DNA from: Lepiota brunneoincarnata
Lineage: Eukaryota > Basidiomycota > Agaricomycetes > Agaricales > Agaricaceae
Assembly (NCBI GenBank): GCA_023014365.1
Contig: JAEBUN010000001.1
Span: 1,054,001-1,118,000 of the forward strand
Length of the DNA stretch: 64,000 nucleotides
Direction: 5' to 3'
The position numbers were made by a program, and so were the translations under genes. Below, piece after piece: positions 47,151 to 58,259 of this stretch. Position 1 is the stretch's first letter. Each line of letters starts with the position of its first letter. The notes beneath the pieces were generated by a model that was given only the letters and a program-made list of their open reading frames with translations, made no database searches and was not told the DNA's origin.

Positions 47151-48010
47151 GATTCCCACCATCAAGAACGTTTGATCATGAAATCGAAACTAAAACTGAC
47201 ATTCAAAGCAAAATTGATGAAACCTTATCAAGTGGCACCTGCCGAAGAAAAAGCGCTAAAAGAATTCATAGATGAAAACCTCTGAAAAGGGTACATCCGA
47301 CCCTCAAAATCCCCTATGGCATCACCATTCTTCTTTGTTGCCAAGAAAGGAGGAGACCTCCAACCCTGCCAAGACTATCGTTATCTAAATGATCACACTG
47401 TCAAAAATGCTTACCCAATCCCCATGATTTCCTCTATCATGGATAAACTCAAAGGAGCTAAGTATTTCACTAAGCTTGACGTCCGCTTAGGATACAATAA
47501 CGTCAGAATCAAAGATGGCAATCAATGGAAAGCAGCGTTCAAGACTCCCATGGGTCTTTTTGAACCAACTGTCATGTTTTTTGGACTCTGCAACAGTCCC
47601 ACAACATTCCAACATATGATGGACACATTATTCTCCGAAATAATGGAGAAAGGAGGAATCATCATCTACATGGACGATATCCTAATCTACAGTAAAACCC
47701 AGGAAGAAACCAACCGACTTACAGAAAAAGTACTGCAGATCCTGCAGGAAAACAACCTCTACCTCAAAACAGAGAAATGTGAGTTCAATAAACAACGACT
47801 CAAATATCTTGGCATGATCATCACGCCAGACGAGATCAAAATGGATCCTGGAAAACTCAAGGGAATAGAAGACTGGCCAGTGCCGAAAACAGTCTGACAC
47901 ATCCGGAAATTCATCAGATTCTGTAACTTCTACCGGAAGTTCATCCGCAGCTACTCCCACCACACCAAACCCCTGAACCAACTCCTTTCAAAACCGAACA
48001 AATTTGAATG
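47151..48010 (+). pseudogene. Element G3: reverse transcriptase
   Basis: After a +1 frame change, [47 protein letters not shown] (where active RTs have DLRxxYN), the catalytic YMDDILIYS and FCNFYRKFIRSYSHHT are all recognisable. Stops occur at 47283 and about 47895. It is the only one of the three gypsy bodies here that retains the RT palm. Confidence 0.85.
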
Positions 48011-48514
48011 GAAAGAAGAACAACAGAAAGCGTTCAAAACGCTCAAAAACAAATTCTTAAAGGAACCAGGTACTCCTCATGCCTGACTCCACAAAACCCT
48101 TTGAAATAGAAGCTGATGCTTCCAAATTCACATCAGGAGCTGTCCTGTATCAACATGACATCAACGGAATACAGAAACCTGTATCATTCTATTCAAAGAC
48201 TTTCGGACCAGCAGAACACAACTACGACATCTATGACAGGGAACTTCTTGCAATTATCCAAGCCCTCGAAGAATGGCGCCACTACCTCCTTGGCAGCCCC
48301 CACACTGTCTGTATCAGAACGGACCACCAAAACCTCACATATTGGCAAAAACCCCAAAAAATCAACCACCTGACAAGCACGATGGGTACAGACCCTTGCT
48401 GACTACAACTTCAAATTAGAACACATCCCAGGATCAAAAATCCCTGCACTGGACGCTCTATCAAGACATCCAGACCACATCCCTGATGAGGATAACAATA
48501 ACAAAGATGTCACC
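48011..48514 (+). pseudogene. Element G3: RNase H
   Basis: After another +1 change near 48070 (an extra base compared with G2), [36 protein letters not shown] and [15 protein letters not shown] mark RNase H. A further +1 near 48372 moves the linker (HIPGSKIPALDALSRHP) into the integrase frame. Confidence 0.8.
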
Positions 48515-49470
48515 ATGCTTCCAAACAACCTCTTTGTCGCCACGACCAACATAGAAGATCAGAACTTAGTCACAATACTCCCAGAACACCTCTTTATCAC
48601 CACTGTCGACATGAAACTCCAAGAAAGAATCACAGAATCACCCAAATACAACACTAGAACCACCGAAGCATTCAAACTCCTGAAAGAAACCCACCCTAAC
48701 ACCGCCGATAAAGACTTCAGAACAGTTCCAACCCCAAATGGTCCACTCCTCACGTTCCAAGAACGAGTCATCATTCCAGAAGACCTCCAACTCAGATGCG
48801 ATGTCATCGCAAGATACCACAACCACCCTACACATGGCCACCCTGGAGAACAGGAAACATACCGCCTTGCCAAGAAAGAAATATATTGGCCAGGGATGTC
48901 GACGTTCATAAAGAACTACATCAAAGGCTGTCCAGAGTGTCGACAACACAAAATCATATGCAGACCGGATCACGCACCAACTCAACCGATCCCACCATCA
49001 TCCTCCAAACGCCCATTTGCCCAGATCTCATGGGATCTTATCACCGGTCTACCGCCTAGCGCCGGCCATAATGCGATATTGTCTGTGGTGGACCACGGCC
49101 TTATGAAGGGGGTAATTTTCATCCCAACATCAGATCGATCAAATGCCGATGACATCAGACGACTATTAATAGAAAAAGTCTTCACCAGATTCGGATTACC
49201 CTGATAAAATCATATCAGATTGAGATCCCAGATTTGCCTGCCAACTCCCTCTGACAACTAGCCAAACGTCTAAACATCCAACAGGCATTCTCAACTGCAT
49301 ATCATCCCCAGACAGATGGTTCCACTGAACTGATACAATCAAGAAATCGAAACCTACCTCACCATATACTGCACCAGAAACCCTCTTGACTGGTCAGAAA
49401 CCCTCCCTATTGCCTAGTTTGCACACAACTCCAAAATACATGCCTCAAGGCAGAAATCCCCATTTGAACT
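48515..49470 (+). pseudogene. Element G3: integrase
   Basis: Zinc-binding HHCC domain (HNHPTHGHPG ... YIKGCPECRQHK) and catalytic core (SWDLITGLPPSAGHNAILSV). The second catalytic motif reads SD-stop-DPRF: TGA at 49221-49223 where CGA would give SDRDPRF. The third acidic motif is in decayed sequence (YHPQTDGSTE) after 49290. Confidence 0.82.
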
Positions 49471-50148
49471 AATCATGGGATACAACCCTCCACCGATACC
49501 CACAGTAATGGAAACATCGAACTTTCCATCAGTAGACGAACGCATCAGACTCCTTGATGATGCCAGAAAAGAAGCACATGTGGCACATCAACTCTCTGCC
49601 AATATTATGAAACAAAGAACCAGAAGAACTGTCAAACCCCTTGAAACACATTCAAAAGGTATGGCTAGAAGCCAAGAACCTCAAACTCCCCTTCATTTCC
49701 AACAAAATATCCCCAAAACGACTAGGACCTTTCCTTATCTCAGAAGTCTTATCGCCACTCACCTACAAGCTAAAACTTCCGATCAAATGGAAAATACACC
49801 CGGTATTCCACAGAAACCTTCTAACCCCATATACCGAAACAGAAGCATACGGATCTCATCCGACTCCACCACCACCAGACATCATCAATGAAGAAGAAGA
49901 ATATGAAATAGAAGCCATTCTAAATCACCGCCAACACCTGCGGAAAACTCCAATACTACGTCAAATGGAAAGGATACCCCCACATGGAGAACGAATGGAT
50001 CACCAATGAAACACTCCACACAAATGCCAAAGAATACTTAACCGAGTATAAAGAAGCTCATGGAATTCTCCAGAAAGAACAGGAACCCACCAGAACCAAC
50101 CAAAGACAACTTCACTCCCACACCAAATGTACTTAAAGATGCTCATGA
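49471..50148 (+). pseudogene. Element G3: integrase tail and chromodomain
   Basis: Frames give MGYNPPPIPTVMETSNFPS, VWLEAKNLKLPF, LGPFLISEVLSPLTYKLKLP, HPVFHRNLLTPYTET, then [15 protein letters not shown] and, one frame on, YYVKWKGYPHMENEWITNE, a chromodomain. The order is the standard GPF/Y-linker-chromodomain tail of chromoviruses. Confidence 0.75.
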
Positions 50149-50301
50149 ACCTTGACCTCACTCACCCCCAAACTACTCCCCCTTTTTCAACAACACCCTC
50201 GCCAACTTCCTCATCATCCTCCATCATCATCATAAACAATGCAAGCGTCAAACATACTACACTTCAGACAACTCCCGTTCTGGCCCCGTCTCCCTACACC
50301 C
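50149..50301 (+). pseudogene. Element G3: truncated start of the extra 3' ORF
   Basis: Reads NLDLTHPQTTPPFSTTPSPT and TTLQTTPVLAPSP, matching the beginning of the knuckle ORF in G2 (59262 downward). It stops at the edge of the LTR starting at 50302, so most of the ORF and the 3' LTR of G3 are missing. Confidence 0.7.
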
Positions 50302-50763
50302 TGTAAGGGGACACTCCAGACACCTCAGCAACACCTCCATTAACCCTATCGAACACCCCTGTACCCTCCAACGCATTATATATCCCTCCCTTCAAACACT
50401 CACACTGCAAACACAGCCAGAATACTCCATACACTCCCTCACTGTCCAGATAAAACCCTCCCTCATTTCCTCTCATTCCTACAGACTCTAGACTGTCATA
50501 TTCACATCCCACATTCGTTTCAACCACACCAGGCCTTGTGCAACCTAGAGACACCACAGCTAGGCCTGGTTCGATTTATATTGATTATATAAGTTAGGTA
50601 TATACATAGTTTTCGCCTGCAGGGGTTTCCTCATCCTATTCTCTTAGGATTTCCCTGCAGGTATGTGTCCTGTACATAACTCATAGTTTAATATCACTTA
50701 GGATTTCCCTGCAGTCGTTTCGGCTCCCCCTGAGCTGTCAAGGCCTCCCAGGTCGCCCTAACA
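50302..50763 (+). mobile_element. LTR, family L2 (462 bp), no target duplication
   Basis: Begins TGTAAGGGGACAC, ends CGCCCTAACA; contains GATTATATAAGT and two CTTAGGATTTCCCTGCAG motifs. About 80 percent like 51501-51953. The flanks CACCC and GTGGT do not match, so a deletion or ectopic recombination involved this end. Confidence 0.8.
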
Positions 50764-51500
50764 GTGGTCTTGTGGCTGGTCTTGGGCATGGTGGTAATAG
50801 AAAGTGTGTTGAGGGAGGTTGGGGGTAGAACTTGGAAGATGGGGTTGGGTGATACACTAGGGAACTTAAAAAAGTTGAAGTTCGTCTTAGTGGCATCTAA
50901 ATAAGCACCTATCCATCACAAAATTAATCAACACAAACCATACTCATCTTTATTTTACAAGTCACAAGTCTTCTAAGTATCTATCTAGCAGTCTCAAAAA
51001 CAGGTATACTACAAATATATTATCTGTGCTTTACTCAGGGGATCCTCCTGACTAGACCACAGATAGGACTAAATGAAGAACAGTAAATACTAATACAATG
51101 TTGTATCTACAATGTGTGTACTGCAGGTGGGGTAAGGCAGGGGGAACAGCCAGATGGCGGTGGCAGCCATATGGATGTGTTTTTGGAGGTAGGATAAGTC
51201 AGTAGAGGGGTGAGGGACTGGGGGTGTAGGCTGAGCTGCAGGTGGGGTAAGGCAGGGGGAGCAGCCAGATGGTGGCAGCAGTCATATGGATGTGTTTTCA
51301 GAGGTAGGATAAGTCAGTAGAGGGGTGGGGGACTGGGGGTGGTAGAGGCCAAGGGGGAAGGAGAATAAAATGTACCAAGCCACAAGTGGCTTGTTACACA
51401 GTGCATGCCCACCATGAACTCTCCTCCAGAGAGGAGACACTCTACAGCACTCTTCAATGTGTAGAGGGGTGGGGGCTTCTGCTCAAATGCACACCCTATG
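50764..51500. repeat. Spacer with two tandem 112-bp units
   Basis: Units at about 51121-51233 and 51236-51345 share TGCAGGTGGGGTAAGGCAGG, CAGCCAGATGG, ATATGGATGTGTTTT and GGATAAGTCAGTAGAGGGG. No coding signal elsewhere in this spacer. Confidence 0.7.
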
Positions 51501-51953
51501 TGTAAGGGGACAATCCACAAACACCCCTAAGCCTCCCAGCACACTGTACATCCCCCCTTTCAAACGCTTACACCCCAAACATAACCAGAATGCACCAGAG
51601 GTCCCCTCACTGCCCAGTTAAACCCCTCCCTTCACCCTCCTTAACCCTCACCTGCTTCCTCCCATTTCCTGTAGACTTCAGACTGTTATCTTCACTCCCC
51701 ACACTCATTTTAATCACACCTGGCCTTGTGCAACACCCAGACACCACCGTCAAGCCTTGTTCAATTTATATTGATTATATAAGTCAAGTATATACATAGT
51801 TTTCGCCTGCAGGGGTTCCCTCATCCTATTCTCTTAGGATTTCCCTGCAGGTATGGACTCCCTACTTAGCTCACAGATTAATAATACTTAGGATTTCCCT
51901 GCAGTGACGTTTCGGCTCCCTGAGTTGTCCGAACCCTCCAGGTTGCCCTAACA
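51501..51953 (+). mobile_element. Solo LTR, family L2 (453 bp), CTATG target duplication
   Basis: Begins TGTAAGGGGACAATC and ends GCCCTAACA, with CTATG at 51496-51500 and 51954-51958. It shares the promoter-like GATTATATAAGTCAAGTA and the paired CTTAGGATTTCCCTGCAG motifs with 50302-50763, and has the same outer termini as L1. Confidence 0.88.
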
Positions 51954-52537
51954 CTATGTTGCTGGACAGGATGGCAATGTTTGAGGAGCACAGAATACCT
52001 CACCCACAAAAGTGGGGAGGGAGCCATCTTGATCTCACCTGCATACCGTGTTGCACATGGTCACCCCCCTGCTGGCATGCACAGTGGTTTCAGCTTCCAT
52101 GACACAGGACATTGGTGATGTGGAGTTCAAGGGGCTGGGAAAATTATTTCATGAGCAAGTACTTACTTTATAGGTTTGTTTGTTTGTTTGTTTGTTGGGA
52201 TCCATTTGGGATCAGCTCACAGTCATAAATGTGTACTTTATGGCTCCTATCCAACCTTCTACTAGCAAGCTGGTGAACAAAATCTGGGAACAGGGGAGGG
52301 ATAAGAAAAAACAGTACCACAAAAACAAGGGACTAGTAGCATACATGAGAGCAAAATTCCATGCATGGAAAAAGCTCATTTTAACTCACAACACATTAGT
52401 CTGAGCCACCTGGGTCAAATTTAAGTCAACTAACAGATATTAAAAAGCCCAATCCTTGGAGAAATCATGAGTGAGAACAGATGAGTCTTGAAGAGAGAGA
52501 ATGAAGCAGAGGAAAGGCATATCATGCGAATTCTCAC
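51954..52537 (+). other. Upstream of the dioxygenase remnant; possible N-terminal coding exon
   Basis: A frame from ATG about 52240 to TGA 52402-52404 has a basic segment (WEQGRDKKKQYHKNKGL, then AKFHAWKKLIL) that could be an N-terminal exon of the gene that follows. The link is not proven. A GTTTGTTTGTTT run lies at about 52173-52195. Confidence 0.25.
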
Positions 52538-53632
52538 TTGCTGCTAGTCTCTGTCCTCATGAGTCAGTCTCCCACACCTTTGCTTCTTTATTTTTATTCA
52601 AGTCATTGCCCAGATGTTATTGACTGCGATGTAACAAACCTGGAGCCATCAAAAAAGATCATGTCAAAATCCAAACCTGGTCCCAAGCATTTCACCAAGC
52701 CTGCAACTATCATCAATAACCAAGGAAATATATTGGTATGGTATTTACCCAACCTCTTGCCCCAGAATCATCAGGTATAACATTCATTGTACAACTATTA
52801 TGAAGTGTAGCTTATAGTATTGAAACAGGATAATCTCCTCAGGGCAACAGATTTTATTCAACCTCAACTTGAGTGGTGTTTGGGCCAGGCTCAGACTTGG
52901 AGAAATGACCCTGCAACATTTCTCCAAGTCCCAGGTCAGAAGATGACTAGAGGTGTCCTGAACCTTTCACCAGGTTGGATTCCTGCTGGATATGCAGTGT
53001 GTATCCTCTCACTACTGATACTACACACCCAACTCATGCTCTATACTTATTATCAGAATAGTTCCAAGGTGAGACTGGTAACCTCTAGTACATTAAAAAA
53101 AAACACCAGTAGCAAGGAGTGGCTCAAGATGATTTGGCCTTCAACTGAGCTTCTTAACAAGGCACTCATGCTCACACACCCCACTCTCTATGAATTAGGT
53201 CAAGCATCCTTGTCAAAACTGTGAACATTACCCGAAACAAAGGAGTATGCCCATGAGTGGCATTCCTGCTTCTCAGGGATAACAGTAATCCTTAACAGAA
53301 TCACTGAAAGCCATAAGGATAGGGGAGGACACCAGACATGTTATGACCTCCTAGTAAGCCTTGGGACCCATGGTGATGACACTTGTTTGTCACTACCAGA
53401 GTTAAAGATAACACTTTTGTACCCCTCTGGTACTGGTGTTTTCCTATGTGGATGTTTGCCAAAACATGGGGTTGGGTGTTGGGAACATGGGGACAAGGTG
53501 GTATATGCCTTCTACATGAAAGAGGTGATATACAAGAAGTTAGGTGTGGAAATTCCTGGCTGGTCAAAGCAGTCAGACTTTGTTGAGAAAATCGAGTTGG
53601 AGGAGGTAGATGGAATGCTCGTAGATGATTAA
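52538..53632 (+). pseudogene. TET/JBP-type 2-oxoglutarate/Fe(II) dioxygenase remnant
   Basis: One frame carries SKSKPGPKHFTKPATII, then (52811-53632) LNLSPGWIPAGYA, a likely 60-nt intron (about 52997-53056), FSGITVILNRITESHKDRGG with the metal-binding H-x-D (53312-53320), YDLLVSLGTHGDD, LPELKITLLYPSGTG, PKHGVGCWEHGDKV with the distal His (53465-53467) and YAFYMKE. This matches the fungal TET/JBP domain, known to be expanded in basidiomycetes and often carried with KDZ transposons; relatives oxidise 5-methylcytosine. The Arg expected before the final strand (R-x-CYA) is Lys here. The only in-frame stop in the core, TGA 53222-53224, is one CpG-to-TpG change from CGA. Family call from memory of motifs. 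Confidence 0.65.
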
Positions 53633-53639
53633 GATTTAG

Positions 53640-54200
53640 AATATATCTATGCATGCATGTGTGAAATTGCCCAGCTACTTGACTGACATGGTGGCAGCTG
53701 GGTAGTCAAGAAAGGTCAGCAGCAGCTCAACTAGGTGAATGGCAGCTGGAACACTCAAGAGATTCAAGTCATTGGACTAGTTGAATATATCTATATGTGC
53801 ATATCTGAAGTCATCTAGCTAGAATGGTCAAGAAAGGTCAGTGGTGGCTCAACTAGGTGAATGGTGGCTGGACCACTCAAGTATTGACTATTCATCTTTA
53901 GTCAAGCAGCCAGATGACTTCACATGCACATATAGATTATCTATATTCTACTAGTCCAATGACTTGAATCTCTTGAGTGTTCCAGCCACTGTTCACCCAG
54001 TTGAGCTACTGCTAACCCTTCTTGACTATTCTAGCTAGATGACTTCACACATGCACGTATAGATATATTCTACTAGTCTAATGACTTGAATCTCTTGAGT
54101 GCTCCAGCCACTGTTCACCCAGTTGAGCTGCCGCTGATCTTTTGTGACTATTCAGCTGCCATTCAGTCAGTTAGGCAGCTGGATGGCTTGGATTTCTTGG
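53640..54200. repeat. Large imperfect palindrome built of about 125-bp units
   Basis: The left arm (about 53690-53880) has ACACTCAAGAGATTCAAGTC, GGACTAGT, GAAGTCATCTAGCTAGAAT and GGTCAAGAAAGG. The right arm (about 53905-54190) holds the reverse complement in two tandem units. The centre is near 53890. The transcript could form a long hairpin. It lies immediately 3' of the dioxygenase remnant. Confidence 0.75.
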
Positions 54201-54358
54201 CTGTTCTAGCTGCTGTTCACTAAGCCGAGCTGCTACTTATCTTTCTTGACTATTTTAGCTGTTGTTCAGCCATTCAAACCACTGCATGACTTCACACATG
54301 GATTTCAAATGGAACAAGACTCAAGAATATGATTATTTAACATTAGTTTGTACATATT

Positions 54359-55890
54359 CTACTCGTCTGGCCTCCCATCCTCATCCTCATCCTCATCCTC
54401 CTCCTCCTCCTCCTCCTCTTTCTCCTCCTCCTCCTCCTCCTCCTCTTTCTCTTCCTTGTCCTCCTTGTCCTCTTCATCCTCTTTCTCCTCATCATCCTCC
54501 TCTTTCTCCTCCTCCTCCTCATCACCCTCCTCCTCCTCCACATCCTCATTGTCTGTGAATCCCACATCTAGGATTGCATTCCCTGTTCTTGCCCACTTTT
54601 CAGAGGCTATCCTTCTGTCCTCTGCTTTCTCCAACATTTCTATCCATCTCTTCCTGTCCTCCTCCTGCCACTTCTTTACCCATCCTGGTGCAAACAACTC
54701 TGTGAGCCTGTAGTTGCTCCTGGTCTGCATCTCCAGGGCTGTACACAACCTGACTAGTTCTTCATTCAGGTTGACTATCCTTTTTCTGTTCGCAAATAAG
54801 AGATGACAACCACAGAAAGAACATAGACCAACAGGCATAGGTCGTTTGCACCAGGGTGGTGAAGTACGCAATGTGACAGGATTAAATGACCCATGATCTC
54901 CCCAAAAAAAAAAAAAAAAACCCTTGCGATATCTCTTGTTAGCTGAGATGATATCATCACATCTCAAAACTTACATTGTCTTGCATTGCACCAGAAATCC
55001 GGTTGCTGTTTCTGCCTTGGTTCTGCCACGTGGTGTGGCCTCTATCAGGCTGCTGAAAGAGTTGTGGCAGGCCTCTGTGGCCCCCCATTGGGCAACCAAG
55101 CAGCTTCCACACCTGGCCTTTGCCTTCACACAAGGGGCACACTTTGTGATAGTGGTGAGCTATAGTGACTATAGCAAAAAAAAAATAGTTCAATCAAAGT
55201 GGCAATATTAGACTACTCACCTGAGGATTCTTGACATGCCAACTGCTTGGTGAGGCATTGCACACAGGGGTTATGCTCCCCTATTTTATGTGGCCATTGT
55301 TCTCCCAGCTGCCACCCCTGCTCCCACCCTGACTGTTCCAACCTCATCCTTGCAGATGGTTCATCTGCTCTCCTTTGTTCAATGAAGGGCCCTGTTTGCC
55401 CCTGCCCCCATACCAACCCCTCCGACTCCTCCAACTTCATCTGTGCAGACTGATTGTCCACCCTTCTTTGTTCAATGGTGGGCCCTGCCTGCCCCTGCTC
55501 TCTCTCCCTCTCCAATGCTTCCATCCCTATGCTTGCAGCATGTTCATCCACTCTCCTCTTCAATCATTTCTCCCACCTCACCATTATCTGCTCCTCCATT
55601 TGAGCCCTGGTGCTATCATCATCGTCGTCATCATGCTCAGGTGCCGGGTGCTTTGATGGGCTGCAAGTGGCAGTGGCAGCAATGGTGGGTGGTTGGAGTG
55701 TTGGGTGGGAGGGGCCTGGGGTGGCAGGTTGGTGATAGGTTTGGCATGAGGGGCCCAGAGTGGGAGGTGGCTGGTAGGTTGGGTGCAAAGGACCTGGGAT
55801 AGGGGTGCCAGTTTGTCCTCTGGCTGTCCTGGTGCTGGCCAGCTTGCTCTTTGAGGTGGCATGGGAGTTCATTTTGTGAGGGGATGACAT
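54359..55890 (-). CDS. Uncharacterised repeat-associated protein with CxxC-x6-C motif and acidic tail
   Basis: Minus-strand pieces appear to be exons of one gene: a Pro/Thr-rich, basic N-terminus with a D6 run (55890-55564), a Gln/Glu-rich helix ending HNPCVQCLTKQLACQES (to about 55213), a Cys-containing segment (about 55190-54960) and a helical segment (LTELFAPGWVKKWQEEDRKR) followed by about 50 acidic residues to 54359. The CVQCLTKQLAC motif resembles half of a zinc cluster. A T17 run (coding strand, about 54904-54920) disturbs the last join, so the gene model is uncertain and it may be broken. A related protein is at 57080-57457. Function unknown; the composition suggests a nuclear protein. 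Confidence 0.45.
54376..54545. repeat. CCT/TCC microsatellite, coding on the minus strand
   Basis: Runs of TCCTCC interrupted by TTTCTCC. On the minus strand it encodes the Glu/Asp tail of the next gene; the plus-strand Ser- and Pro-rich frames are shadows. Confidence 0.85.
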
Positions 55891-56004
55891 GATGTGTAGG
55901 ATGCAATGTTGGGGATTGAGATTGGGGATCTTGTACTTTTTATTATGTTTTCCTCCCTGTGGAAAGTGGGTTGTGGCATCATAATCCCACCCTCAGAGTC
56001 ATAA

Positions 56005-56185
56005 CTAAACTTTTTGAACTTGAGCTTAGCTTATTCTGTGAATCCCACCTTGTTGCTATGTTTTCAGTTGCTGTATACTGGTTGAGTTTAAGTTATAAAA
56101 CATTTTGAACTTGAGTTTAGCTTATTCTGTGAATCCTGCCTTGTTGCTATGTATTTGGTTGCTATGTACTGGTTGAGTTTGAGCT
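56005..56185. repeat. Two tandem 86-bp units
   Basis: Units start at TTTTGAACTTGAG (about 56013 and 56102) and share TTAGCTTATTCTGTGAATCC, CTTGTTGCTATGT and ACTGGTTGAGTTT. The flanking stretches from 55891 to 56394 hold no supported gene. Confidence 0.75.
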
Positions 56186-56394
56186 TATAGCTTAAATCTA
56201 GGCTCTCTTTTGCAAAATGTGCCTTCTTGGTTCACTTCCTTCACTATATTTAGATGACATTGCTGGTGGCTAAATTTAATACTCCTACTTTTGGAAATCC
56301 CTCTCACTTTTCCCATTTGATCTGTCTTTGCAGCCATGATATCCCAGGAAATCAATGATTTATACATAATATGCTTGGCATGGTAGCATATTGT

Positions 56395-56790
56395 ACACTA
56401 CTGTGCCTGTGCCTGCTGTGGATCATTATTGGGCTCGCTGTAGGCATAATACACCTGTGACAGCCACTAGGTACATTCTTTATGTTCAAATGCATTTGGG
56501 TTCATCAGAAAACTGCTCATAAGGTCTCTTGATGTGACTGGAGTACACTTGATAGGCTATGTAGAGTCCTGAATCCCTCTGGAGAGTGTTCTGATAGCTT
56601 GGTTCACTAAGCTTAGTGATAATGAGCTGTTTTAAACACTTCTGAGGCTTGAATATCCTCATTTCAGTCAAACTGGTTACTATGGGATATAGTACCAATC
56701 CTCTATAGAGTTCTTTAATGATATAGCCAATGATTCTATGTAGAGAATCATTCCAGAGTATGGAATTCATGTATAGATTTGAAATTGGTG
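56395..56790 (-). repeat. Repeat X, partial copy 2
   Basis: The minus strand matches the first 400 bp of 36476-37745: CAATTTC...CATGAATTC, AGAATCATTGGC, CTCTATAGAGGATTGGTACT, GTTATCAGAACACTCTCCAG. The (GAGACCA) part is absent, so this copy is truncated. Confidence 0.7.
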
Positions 56791-57079
56791 TATCAGTGCC
56801 CTACTGACATGCATGCTGTGACACTATTGCACCCCACTGCCATTGCTGCTGTGACATACCACACCCTACCACCACCGCCGCTGTGACATACCACACCCTA
56901 CTGCCATTGCTACTGTGACTGCTGTAGTTATAAAATGGATTTGTGGAAGAGAACTTGAGTCTGAGCCTAACTGATAATATTTGGGGTGGTTGATCCACTT
57001 GAATCCCAGGATGCCACAGGCAGGAAATCATATAAGGAACAGAATTGCCAACTTCAATCTTCACAAGCCCACATCTACT

Positions 57080-57457
57080 ATGTCCTCCCCTCTTGATCTT
57101 GAGCTCAATAGCATTTTTGAGATGTGCCCTGAGTTAGGTGATCAGGTTTGGCACTTGGTGACCAAACTCAAGCAGCAAGACCAGGTGCAGTTGCCCACCA
57201 TAACCCTGCCTGGCCCTTCAAAGCAAAACATGGGGAGGTCACAAGATAAGGATAATAATGAGGTGGATGCAGCGGGTGTGGTAGATAGGGCAGGGCAGCA
57301 AGGCAGGGAGGAATGGGAGCAGAGAAGGAAAATGGGGGGGGGGGGCAACCCTTGTGTTTGGTGTCTTAAACTGAAGCAGCTGTGCCACCCAACTGACAGT
57401 GGGTATATGTGCTCTGGACAGATTGTGTGGCTTACAAGTTTACAGGGCATGGCATAA
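57080..57457 (+). CDS. Small uncharacterised protein with CxxC-x6-C motif
   Basis: ATG 57080 (MSSPLDLELNSIFEMCPELG) opens a frame with a helical N-terminus, a Gln/Glu-rich middle and NPCVWCLKLKQLCHPTDSG, closely resembling the HNPCVQCLTKQLAC motif of the gene at 54359-55890. The frame ends at TAA about 57455-57457, 15 bases before an LTR, so the C-terminal part may have been cut off by that insertion. A G10 run at about 57333 could hide an indel. Function unknown. Confidence 0.4.
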   Translation: MSSPLDLELNSIFEMCPELGDQVWHLVTKLKQQDQVQLPTITLPGPSKQNMGRSQDKDNNEVDAAGVVDRAGQQGREEWEQRRKMGGGGNPCVWCLKLKQLCHPTDSGYMCSGQIVWLTSLQGMA

Positions 57458-57471
57458 CAAGGTGCATTTCA

Positions 57472-57855
57472 TGTTACCCGGGTTAGGGGTTTGCTCTTGA
57501 GTAGCACAGGGTTTGACACAGGATGTCTATACAGACTTGGTCCTGTCCTACTAAGCATGACTTGGAGACAACAGAGCACTATAGTCCAGCCAGTTTAGAG
57601 GCAAAGAGTTATAGGAGGCAAGAACTTTATAACACTAAGATAAGGATACAAGGTAATGTACTGTATCCTTATATACCTCTAAGTGTGGCTGTACTCCTAC
57701 TATAATAGTCTGGACCAGAGTAACTATGAGTCAGAGATAAGGAACATGAGGCATAAACTAAGAATAGTCCTTCTGATGTACACTACTGATGGTTCATAGT
57801 GACATGGGAATGTAGACTAAAAATAACTGTCCTTCTGATAAGATTTCTGATAACA
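57472..57855 (-). mobile_element. LTR, family L3, likely 3' LTR of element G2
   Basis: On the plus strand TGTTACCCGGGTTAGG...TTTCTGATAACA, the inverse of 43736-44121. It carries the same promoter region (TATATAAGG on the minus strand). The flanks TTTCA and TTAGG do not match, as expected for one end of a larger element. Confidence 0.75.
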
Positions 57856-58259
57856 TTAGGTCCGTTTCTAGAGTTGTTTTCCATTACAACTCATTAGTTT
57901 CCTTCTTCTGGGTATTCGGCTAGGTAATTTGGTTTGTAGTAATTGACTTGAGGTTGGTCAGTGGAGTCTGGTCAAGGGGGAACGATGGGAGAAAAGGTGG
58001 GGGTAGGAGTTCTGTGGAGATCGAGTATGGCAGCAGTTTCTGGGGAAGGGGGTTGTCCCAGATAGAAAATGTTGTATAGGAGACTGTCTGAAATGAGGAC
58101 TTTCTATCCTTTCTTCTGGTGGGGTGGTTGGGTTTTCTTCAGAAGGAACCACATGGTTCTCCTGTAATGTTTGATTCAGCCACATCATCATAGCATTCCT
58201 CATAGTAGTCGTCATTGGTAAGATCAATGTATTGGTGATGAGTCATGGGAGTGGTTGAG

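Noticed and set aside
53640..54200. CRISPR or tRNA-cluster interpretation of the repeated units
   Set aside because: The units form inverted arms and lack spacer structure or cloverleaf potential with an anticodon arm.
54262..54713. Plus-strand Pro-rich and Ser-rich open frames
   Set aside because: They are translations of the TCC microsatellite; the informative strand is minus.
57467..57860. Target-site duplication around the L3 LTR at 57472-57855
   Set aside because: The adjacent pentamers (TTTCA, TTAGG) do not match, so it is called as one end of G2 rather than as a solo LTR.
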